A DNA stretch of 64,000 nt from Halobacillus andaensis (GTDB lineage: Bacteria; Bacillota; Bacilli; Bacillales; Halobacillaceae). The notes beneath the pieces were generated by a model. The model made no database searches, was not told the DNA's origin, and was given only the letters and a program-made list of their open reading frames with translations. The stretch covers positions 1,302,001 to 1,366,000 of the forward strand of contig NZ_BMEL01000001.1 in assembly GCF_014636475.1 (NCBI RefSeq), in the 5' to 3' direction. Position 1 is the stretch's first letter. The number at the start of each line of letters is the position of its first letter. Shown here one piece after another: positions 57,729-64,000 of this stretch. Position numbers and translations under genes: made by a program.

Positions 57729-59229
57729 CCACGTCCCTCTTCTCAGATGTACGTTTAATGTTAAATCTGACAGCATCAACTGGGCGAGTCTGCATTGGGC
57801 GTTCCGACTGTTTGTTAAATGGCAGACGAATAAACGCATCTCTTAAATCGCGAAACCGTAATGGATAAATTGGAGCGAAGAATGGACGGCCAATTGACTT
57901 TAATTTGATCAAATGTCCAATATAAAATGCCATCACCATCGATACTCCAATTAACCCCCACATTTGCGCACCCAGCAGAAACGGAAATCGAATAAGGCGA
58001 ATGGTGTTACCGATCTGATACACAGGTGTGGTAAAGGACGCCAGCGCTGCCAGCGCGACAATGATCAGGAGAACATTACTCGTTAGTCCTGCATCCACTG
58101 CAGCGGTTCCAATAACAATTCCGCCTACAATACCAATCGTTTGACCGATTTTTGTAGGGAGCCTGGCTCCTGCTTCCCTAAGCAATTCAATGGTTAATTC
58201 TAAAATAATAACTTCCAAAATCGGAGGAAAAGGAATGTCAGCTCTTGAAGATACAATCGTCGACATTAACTCCTCAGGAATCATTTCATGATGATAGGTT
58301 AAAATGGCAACATATAAAGAAGTACTAAGCACAGAAAAAAATACAGCAAACAGGCGAATTAAACGAAAGACACTGGCTAAGGGCCACGGTAAAAAATAGT
58401 CATCAGAGGAAGAAAAAAATTCTACTACGGTGGTAGGACATGTTAAAACATGGGGGGAACCGTCTACGATAATTGCAATTTTCCCCTCAACAATAACTTC
58501 CACCGCACGGTCCGGCCGTTCTGTATCTAATAGCTGGGGAAAAGGGGAAGTAGAGTTGTCCGCGATCATCTGGGTAATAAATGAACTGTCAATAATCTGA
58601 TCATATTCAATATCCTGCAATCTCTGTAGGACCGTATTTACGTTATCTGGATCGGCAATCCCATCTATGTACACGACACCTACCCTTGTCTTAGTTATCT
58701 TTCCTACGGTAACTTCTTTCATCGTAAATTGCGGAAGAGTTAAGCGTTTGCGCATTAAATTCATATTTTTATCGATGGATTCAACAAATGCTTCTTTCGG
58801 CCCTACGACACTAAACTCAACTTCAGGAATAGAAACTTTTCTTCCTTCAACTGTTACTGCCGGAATAAGCAATACGCCTGGATCATTTTCTTTTAATTGA
58901 ATAGCAATGTGCCCTGTCATCATTTTTTGTCTAACCAAGGATGGATCATCCGTAATCTGAAGATCTTCCACTGGAAGAAGATTTTTTAAATCATCAAGCG
59001 TATAAACAGTGTGCTGCTTAAGTACGGGCAAAACGGAATGGTTAAGAAGCTTTGGTTCACTTAACGTTCCAACGTAGGAAACGATATAACCGCTTACCCC
59101 AGCTTGGTAGGATTTAAAGTCGTCTGATTTCTTCAAGGTTTTGAATAACGTTTCCAACGTCTCCTCTGCCTTGGCATTTAACTCATCCTGTTTTTCTTCT
59201 TGTACTCGTTTCCGCTTCCATTTCCACAT
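57721..59229 (-). CDS. gerAA: Spore germination receptor subunit A (GerAA)
   Basis: 502-residue subunit. A cytoplasmic N-terminal region (about 1-250) is followed by four or five C-terminal membrane helices. Family blocks: DNVNTVLQRLQDIEYDQIID, PFPQLLDTERPDRAVEVIVEG with GKIAIIVDGSPHVLTCPTTV, PFPPILEVIILELTIELLRE and IGTAAVDAGLTSNVLLIIVA. GerA A-subunits oligomerise into germinant-gated ion channels. First gene of the gerAA-AB-AC operon; promoter not identified. Confidence 0.95.
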   Translation of the reverse strand: MWKWKRKRVQEEKQDELNAKAEETLETLFKTLKKSDDFKSYQAGVSGYIVSYVGTLSEPKLLNHSVLPVLKQHTVYTLDDLKNLLPVEDLQITDDPSLVRQKMMTGHIAIQLKENDPGVLLIPAVTVEGRKVSIPEVEFSVVGPKEAFVESIDKNMNLMRKRLTLPQFTMKEVTVGKITKTRVGVVYIDGIADPDNVNTVLQRLQDIEYDQIIDSSFITQMIADNSTSPFPQLLDTERPDRAVEVIVEGKIAIIVDGSPHVLTCPTTVVEFFSSSDDYFLPWPLASVFRLIRLFAVFFSVLSTSLYVAILTYHHEMIPEELMSTIVSSRADIPFPPILEVIILELTIELLREAGARLPTKIGQTIGIVGGIVIGTAAVDAGLTSNVLLIIVALAALASFTTPVYQIGNTIRLIRFPFLLGAQMWGLIGVSMVMAFYIGHLIKLKSIGRPFFAPIYPLRFRDLRDAFIRLPFNKQSERPMQTRPVDAVRFNIKRTSEKRDVDE

Positions 59230-59341
59230 GATTAATCTCCTTAACCGTATTCATTTATCCCAGTCTTCTTTACGTTTATTGTTCACTACACCTTGTTTTT
59301 TTATGCGAATTTGGGAAAGCTATGGGAAAGGAGGAAATGAC

Positions 59342-59533
59342 TTGATTTACGCATATATCATCCCATTGTTCGTCTTGGCAGCTTTTTTTCTATCTATCTT
59401 TTTCTTGTTTAATTTAATAGCAAAAATCATCTTATTTTCTTTTCTACTTATTATTATGTTTCTCCCATTCTTAGTCATTTATAAAGAAGAAGTTCGGGAT
59501 AAGGAGCCTGTGACTCAAAAAGAAAGTAAATAA
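59342..59533 (+). CDS. Small membrane protein with TTG start
   Basis: 63-residue protein with two hydrophobic segments (YIIPLFVLAAFFLSIFFLF; ILFSFLLIIMFLPFLVIY) and a charged tail KEEVRDKEPVTQKESK. AAAGGAGG lies 7 nt before a TTG codon; an ATG slightly upstream is out of frame and stops after six codons. Divergent from gerAA. Function unknown. Confidence 0.6.
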   Translation: MIYAYIIPLFVLAAFFLSIFFLFNLIAKIILFSFLLIIMFLPFLVIYKEEVRDKEPVTQKESK

Positions 59534-59541
59534 AAAGATAC

Positions 59542-59779
59542 CGGGACATAAGTAAGATAACGATGTAAAAAAAGAACATTCCTATAAACGCAGGTCATTA
59601 GCGTAGTCTTAAATGCGGAGACTCCTGTGGGAACAGCGCGAGCCGAAGATCCCGCAGGAAAGCGAAGTGTTTTGACGGAGCGATGGTGAAAATCGTTTCT
59701 TGGCACATAAATAATCCGAACTGATTTCAATAAAATCGTTCGGATTATTTTATGCTTTATTCAGTTTTGTCCCCGCCTG
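59542..59779 (+). repeat. Family A repeat
   Basis: Runs from CGGGACATAAGTAAG to TTTTGTCCCCGCC. It includes GGAGACTCCTGTGGGAACAG, GAGCCGAAGATCCCGCAGG, TTTTGACGGAGCGATGGTG and the hairpin AATAATCCGAAC / GTTCGGATTATT (59710-59750). It separates two convergent genes, and the hairpin probably terminates both. Confidence 0.75.
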
Positions 59780-59788
59780 TTTCGCGAA

Positions 59789-60613
59789 TTACGAATTAAT
59801 CTGGTCAGGGTGTGAACCTACTCTGCGATCACAATGAAGGTTATTGATCTCGTTCATCTCTAGTTTTGTTAAACTGAAATCATATATATTTACATTCTCA
59901 ACCTGTCGTTCTTTATGGGTGGACTTAGGAATCGTCACTATTCCATGCTGCAGGTCCCACCTTAAAATAATTTGAGCAGGAGATTTTCCGTACTTTCCCC
60001 CTAACTGAAGCAGTAAAGGGTGATCTAAATATGTAGCGCGGGCTAGTGGAGACCACGCTTCAAGTTGGATCCCCCGTTGTTGACAATAGTGAAGCAATTC
60101 CTTTAAATAAAGCTGTGGATGAAACTCAACTTGATTGATCATGGGCACGATTTCGGCTTCTAAAAGCAAATCATCCAAATGATGCTGCAAGAAATTACTC
60201 ACTCCAATCGCTCGTACTTTTCCTTCATAGTAAAGCTTCTCGAGCGCTTTCCACGTTTGTTTAAATTGATTGGGGACGGGCCAATGAATTAAATACAAAT
60301 CCACGTAATCCATTTGCAGACGTTTCAGACTTCGTTCAAAGGCTTGAAGTGTCTCCTCATACCCTTGTTCGTCATTCCATACTTTCGTCGTGACAAACAA
60401 TTCCTCTCTCGAAATCCCGCTGTCCTTGATCGCTTTCCCTACCCCTTCTTCATTTCCATAAAAAGATGCTGTATCAATATGACGATACCCAACGTTCAAA
60501 GCAGATTGAACAGTTTGATAAACTTCTTCTCCTCGATCGACTTTGTATACGCCTAGTCCAAGCTGAGGAATTTTAACACCGTTTGATAGTTCAACTGTAG
60601 TTTCTAAGTTCAA
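59789..60613 (-). CDS. Aldo/keto reductase
   Basis: 274-residue NADPH-dependent (alpha/beta)8-barrel oxidoreductase. The catalytic tetrad is in HIDTASFYGNE (Asp and Tyr), FVTTKVW (Lys) and YLIHWPVP (His). The C-terminal NADP motif IPKSTHKERQVEN is intact. Closest in style to YvgN/YtbE of Bacillus, which reduce methylglyoxal and other aldehydes. Monocistronic; its 3' end abuts a family A hairpin. Confidence 0.92.
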   Translation of the reverse strand: MNLETTVELSNGVKIPQLGLGVYKVDRGEEVYQTVQSALNVGYRHIDTASFYGNEEGVGKAIKDSGISREELFVTTKVWNDEQGYEETLQAFERSLKRLQMDYVDLYLIHWPVPNQFKQTWKALEKLYYEGKVRAIGVSNFLQHHLDDLLLEAEIVPMINQVEFHPQLYLKELLHYCQQRGIQLEAWSPLARATYLDHPLLLQLGGKYGKSPAQIILRWDLQHGIVTIPKSTHKERQVENVNIYDFSLTKLEMNEINNLHCDRRVGSHPDQINS

Positions 60614-60679
60614 AAAAATCTCTCCCTAATCAACAATATTATTGTACTCATCCCCTTGTCTATTAAAAGATAAACAGTA

Positions 60680-60708
60680 AAAAAAGAACCTGTAATAAGC
60701 AGGTTCTC
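60680..60708 (-). terminator. Hairpin terminator at the family B boundary
   Basis: Minus strand AGAACCTG / CAGGTTCT stem followed by TTTTTT. A near-duplicate, GAGAACCTCAAATAACAGGTTC, lies at 61165-61187 on the other side of the repeat, next to the 117-residue gene. Confidence 0.65.
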
Positions 60709-61168
60709 AGACTGTCGAAAAAGCTTGGTTGGATGTAAACATAGTATCACTCGGTTCCTCCCTTATGGTCTGAAGAAAAGGAACAGGAAAAAAGCGCCGC
60801 TTTCCGCGGGGCAAGACGGAAAGTCTCCTCGGTCTGCTCGTCCCGCAGGAGTCGTCACTTTTTCCGTTCCTTTTGATCAAAATTGGCTTTCGGAACCATT
60901 GAGGTATGGAGCATTGTTGAAGAGCGTAGCGTAGCTTAGCCGCCACTAGGTCTAGTGATCTTTTAACGAAAAAGGGTTCTAGAAACGGCGACACTCCTAT
61001 GGGAGATACGAATAAGGTGTGACACCGGAGGGCTATAAAGACCGAGGAGGCACACCATTCGCCCATGGAAAGGGAGTCGTTTCTAGAACCCTTTATTCTA
61101 TCAAACGAAAAAAACTTTTACATGTATTAAAAAATGTAGGGAAACCTTAGATTTCTCTACAAGCTGAG
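60708..61168 (+). repeat. Family B repeat, longest copy
   Basis: From CAGACTGTCGAAAAAGCTTGG to TTTCTCTACAAGCTGAG. The first half has AAAGCGCCGCTTTCCGCGGG and CCCGCAGGAGTCG flanked by inverted GAAAAGGAACAGG / CCGTTCCTTTT sequences. The second half has AGAAACGGCGACACTCC, AATAAGGTGTGACACCGGAG and GAAAGGGAGTCGTTTCTAGA. It is flanked by near-duplicate hairpins. No gene. Confidence 0.75.
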
Positions 61169-61190
61169 AACCTCAAATAACAGGTTCCCG

Positions 61191-61544
61191 CTACAAGTGA
61201 GGCTTGTTTTCTATGTATTTTGGTAATCGGCTTTCAATAAACAAAAAAGAAATAACCCGCAGCAGGACAGGATATAAAGCTAATACTCCTAATAAATCAC
61301 CAATCGAATGAAGAGTGTCCGTTGTAAGCATCCATATGGATAAAGCCAGCATCAAGGCAACCGTTATTAACCCTACCCTCCCATTAATCGGTGTCCACGT
61401 TCCTGCTACCGTACTCGTATCTTCCTCTAGTAACTGAAAACATCGATAATGATACGGCCTGACTCTGAACCAGTTGGAAGCTGTAACGAGTTCATCCCGA
61501 TCACGTATCTGCTTATAACAATAACGACATACTTTCGTACTCAT
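61191..61544 (-). CDS. Hypothetical zinc-ribbon membrane protein
   Basis: 117-residue protein. The N-terminal CRYCYKQI (CxxC) and a second Cys in YHYRCFQLL could hold a metal. Two hydrophobic segments follow (VGLITVALMLALSIWML; IGDLLGVLALYPVLLRVISF). Not a recognised family. Monocistronic. The 290 bp between it and murG is AT-rich and holds no gene. Confidence 0.6.
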   Translation of the reverse strand: MSTKVCRYCYKQIRDRDELVTASNWFRVRPYHYRCFQLLEEDTSTVAGTWTPINGRVGLITVALMLALSIWMLTTDTLHSIGDLLGVLALYPVLLRVISFLFIESRLPKYIENKPHL

Positions 61545-61797
61545 GGCACCTACTCCTGATCGTTATATTTTAGATTAAGAGACCATCACATCCTCTTTTA
61601 TTATAGCGTAAATCATCCTTCATTCGTAACATTAATCCTATCCAAAGATTAATATTTTTTGCCAATTTTTCAAAGGCGCAGGTTTATTAATTGAACCGGC
61701 GAGCCTATCGATTAGTCTGTTCCTGATCTTACGCTTTAATTTGAAACTTGGCTTAAACGGGTTAATTCATTTATCAGTTGTCTTCTCTTAAATAAAA

Positions 61798-61836
61798 AGC
61801 AACCGCTGCAAAATAAGTCGCAGCGGCTGCTTTTAT
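61798..61836 (-). terminator. Terminator downstream of the murG-like gene
   Basis: GCAACCGCTGC / GCAGCGGCTGC stem with T-rich flanks, abutting the stop codon. Confidence 0.75.
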
Positions 61837-62915
61837 TACCTTTCAGCCTGTTGAATAAGCTGGATCACTTCTTGTTTCGTTTTTCTATTTTCATAGGCTT
61901 TCATATTCTCTAACAGCTCATGGCTTCTTTCCCTAAGTTCATTAACTTCTTTTAAGAGCGTCTCAGAAGTTAAATCTTCCTCTTCCAGTTTAAGGGCGTA
62001 CCCTTGTTTCACAAACGAATCGGCGTTTAATATTTGGTCGCCGCGGCTCGCTTGGCGAGATAAAGGAATCAATAACATCGGTTTTCTTAAAGCTAGAAAT
62101 TCAAAGATCGCATTAGATCCTGCTCTTGAAATAATATAATCACTAGCCGCAAATAAATCTTTCAATTCTTCATTTACATATTCAAATTGCGTATAGCCGG
62201 TGCGGTTGATCGATTCGTCTTTATGTCCTTTTCCACATAAATGAACGATTTGCACATCTTTCAGCAGTTCATCTAAATTTTCACGGATGGCGTCATTGAT
62301 TTTTTTCGAGCCCGTACTTCCCCCCATGACTAAAACAACAGGTTTCGATTTAGAGAACCCACAAAACCGTAAGCCTGCCTCTCGACTGCCTTCAAAAAGC
62401 TCTTCACGAACCACGGCGCCAATGTATTTTCCTTTTGCTTCCGGCAAGTATTTCATCGTTTCAGGAAATGTGGCCAGCACTTTTTCTGAAAACGGAAAAG
62501 ACAGTTTATTCGCCAGTCCCGGGGTGTAATCTGATTCATGAATAATAGCAGGGACCTTTTTAAGCTTGGCGGCCGCTACTACAGGTACAGACACGAATCC
62601 TCCTTTTGAAAAGATCACTTGAGGCTTTCGTTTACCAATAATGCGTAAGGATTGATAGAGACCTTTTAATACCTTAAACGGATCCTTCAAGTTCTCTTTA
62701 GACATATAACGTCTTAACTTTCCAGTAGAAATCCCGTGATAGGTTACGCCGTTTAATGATTCAATCAAATTCCTTTCAATACCTTCATAGGAGCCAATAT
62801 AATCTATTTCATACCCTTGTTTTTGAAATTCAGGGATAAGCGCGAGATTGACGATTACATGGCCAGCCGTCCCGCCTCCTGTAAATAATATTCGTTTTTG
62901 ACTCAAGTTCTTCAA
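61836..62915 (-). CDS. murG: MurG-family undecaprenyl-PP-MurNAc-pentapeptide GlcNAc transferase
   Basis: 359-residue GT-B glycosyltransferase of family GT28 that adds GlcNAc to lipid I to form lipid II on the inner face of the membrane. Motifs: [15 protein letters not shown] at the N-terminus, [15 protein letters not shown], the nucleotide-binding [11 protein letters not shown], and [20 protein letters not shown]. It lies outside any division/cell-wall cluster, so it may be a second MurG, as found in several Bacillaceae. Divergent from the MATE gene. Confidence 0.85.
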   Translation of the reverse strand: MKNLSQKRILFTGGGTAGHVIVNLALIPEFQKQGYEIDYIGSYEGIERNLIESLNGVTYHGISTGKLRRYMSKENLKDPFKVLKGLYQSLRIIGKRKPQVIFSKGGFVSVPVVAAAKLKKVPAIIHESDYTPGLANKLSFPFSEKVLATFPETMKYLPEAKGKYIGAVVREELFEGSREAGLRFCGFSKSKPVVLVMGGSTGSKKINDAIRENLDELLKDVQIVHLCGKGHKDESINRTGYTQFEYVNEELKDLFAASDYIISRAGSNAIFEFLALRKPMLLIPLSRQASRGDQILNADSFVKQGYALKLEEEDLTSETLLKEVNELRERSHELLENMKAYENRKTKQEVIQLIQQAER

Positions 62916-63010
62916 CGTCCTTTCTTTGGGTGCGTGTGTCTAGGTTAACGCACAGGAATGTGCTATAATCCTCGTGTCCTAAAGGAATTGTATCAAAAAG
63001 GAGAACGTTT

Positions 63011-64000
63011 ATGTACGAAACAAAAACATTACGTGAAAAAATCCAATTATTTCTCATTATTTTATTACCTATCCTAGTCACTCAGATCGGCATGTACTTA
63101 ATGAACTTTTTCGATACAATTATGGCTGGACAATCAGGTCCTGACCAATTAGCAGGAGTCGCGATTGGATCGAACATATGGCTGCCGATCTTCACTGGAT
63201 TAAACGGGATTATGATGGCCATCTCACCAATTGTTGCCCAGCAAAAAGGGGCCAGACAAGAAAAAGAAATCTCTTCGTCTGTAAAGCAGGGCGTTTACTT
63301 ATCAATTGCCGTAGCCATAGCTATCGGTATCATCGGCTTTTTGCTTTTAGATCCCATACTTAACTTGTTTTCGATTGAAGAAGAAGTACGATACGTGGCC
63401 AAGTACTACTTGATCACCCTGGGGTTTGGTATCATCCCTCTGTTTGTCTTTAATTTACTACGTTCGTTTATTGATGCATTAGGTCAAACAAAAATTTCTA
63501 TGGGCATCATTTTACTCACTCTTCCTACTAATATATTGTTTAACTATGTTTTCATTTTTGGAAAATGGGGAGCACCTGCCCTTGGAGGTATAGGAGCCGG
63601 AGTTGCTTCTGCTCTAACGTACTGGGTGTCCTGCAGCATGATCGTCCTTGTGATACACAAGATGTATCCATTACGAGTATATGGCATTTTCTCTACTTGG
63701 ATTACCCCGTCACTAAGAAGCTGGTATGAGCAATTACGCATCGGGATTCCTATCGGCTTTGCGATTTTCTTCGAAACAAGCATTTTCGCTGCGGTAACAT
63801 TTTTCATGACGGCCTATGATACATATACAATTGCCGCTCACCAGGCTGCGATTAACTTTGCTTCTTTAGTTTATATGATGCCTCTTAGCATCGCCTTTGC
63901 CCTGACGATTGCTGTCGGCTTTGAAGTAGGAGCTAAACGTTACGAAGAGGCTCGCACTTATTCTTACTTAGGGATTTCAATGGCTGTTGGGATGTCTGTA
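63011..64000 (+). CDS. MATE-family efflux transporter, 3' end outside the window
   Basis: First 330 codons of a MATE (NorM/MdtK-like) cation-coupled multidrug exporter; the frame is open to the window edge. About eight hydrophobic segments are visible, with MYLMNFFDTIMAGQSGPDQL in TM1-2 and DALGQTKISMGIILLTLPTN in the middle (PF01554 repeat 1). A second repeat begins around residue 245. AAAAGGAGA precedes the ATG. A full-length member would have about 450 residues, so roughly 120 are missing. Confidence 0.9.
   Translation, partial: MYETKTLREKIQLFLIILLPILVTQIGMYLMNFFDTIMAGQSGPDQLAGVAIGSNIWLPIFTGLNGIMMAISPIVAQQKGARQEKEISSSVKQGVYLSIAVAIAIGIIGFLLLDPILNLFSIEEEVRYVAKYYLITLGFGIIPLFVFNLLRSFIDALGQTKISMGIILLTLPTNILFNYVFIFGKWGAPALGGIGAGVASALTYWVSCSMIVLVIHKMYPLRVYGIFSTWITPSLRSWYEQLRIGIPIGFAIFFETSIFAAVTFFMTAYDTYTIAAHQAAINFASLVYMMPLSIAFALTIAVGFEVGAKRYEEARTYSYLGISMAVGMSV

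Noticed and set aside
60707-61066. 119-codon minus-strand open frame
   Set aside because: It falls entirely in a family B repeat; GC-rich inverted repeats keep frames open by chance.
1-64000. Prophage, defence island, biosynthetic cluster or rRNA/tRNA genes
   Set aside because: No integrase, phage structural, restriction, toxin-antitoxin, polyketide/NRPS or structural RNA genes were seen; the window reads as ordinary chromosome with repeats.

Overview
The window looks like chromosomal DNA of an endospore-forming, low-to-mid G+C Gram-positive of the family Bacillaceae. Sporulation and germination genes are spread through it: an alpha/beta SASP, SpoVR, a YhcN/YlaJ-type lipoprotein, a complete gerAA-gerAB-gerAC operon and DUF3231. 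SigI/RsgI, MsmX, BmrC/BmrD-like and YhdB/YhcX homologues also fit. Very acidic linkers in secreted lipoproteins suggest a halotolerant or moderately halophilic genus such as Halobacillus or a relative, but this is only an inference. No rRNA, tRNA, CRISPR, intact insertion sequence, prophage or recognisable defence island was seen.

Layout. 0-12 kb: a CstR-like repressor, a PucR-type regulator, msmX, a SASP, fumC, a Zn-dependent phospholipase C-like protein, an MFS carrier, a VanY-like lipoprotein, wrbA and a CDF metal exporter, followed by a gutted IS3-family remnant. 12-22 kb: a Gly/Pro-repeat protein, azlCD, a T-box-controlled NhaC-family transporter, hydrolases, two near-identical cold-shock genes and a methionine aminopeptidase. 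22-32 kb: acetyltransferases, a YthPQ-like ABC exporter, a dipeptidase, and an antibiotic-resistance-type ABC-F gene behind a transcription attenuator. 32-41 kb: a TAXI-type TRAP operon, D-amino-acid transaminase, spoVR, a SigG-type lipoprotein gene and yhdB. 41-53 kb: a GNAT-nitrilase fusion, a flavin disulfide reductase, the sigI-rsgI operon, a membrane-anchored serine protease, and a BmrCD-like heterodimeric multidrug exporter with an elaborate leader. 53-64 kb: DUF389, DUF3231, the germination operon, an aldo/keto reductase, a MurG-like transferase and the 5' part of a MATE exporter that runs off the end.

The strongest regulatory content is three RNA-based switches: the T-box before the NhaC-family gene (hand-read specifier AUG, suggesting methionine), the leader-peptide/terminator attenuator before the ABC-F gene, and the two-peptide, multi-hairpin leader before bmrCD. 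The last two put intrinsic antibiotic defence under likely translation-sensing control.

Non-coding repeats make up most of the long gaps. Family A has GGGACATAA...TTTTGTCCC ends and a conserved hairpin that sits between convergent genes in all four copies that carry it. Family B begins GTCGAAAAAGCTT, is about 0.25-0.46 kb long, and lies beside terminators. Family C has GGTACCAGGTACC ends. One B copy has split a C element, which shows that B moves. No wholly new multi-gene system was identified. The attenuators and the repeat families are the best candidates for new biology.
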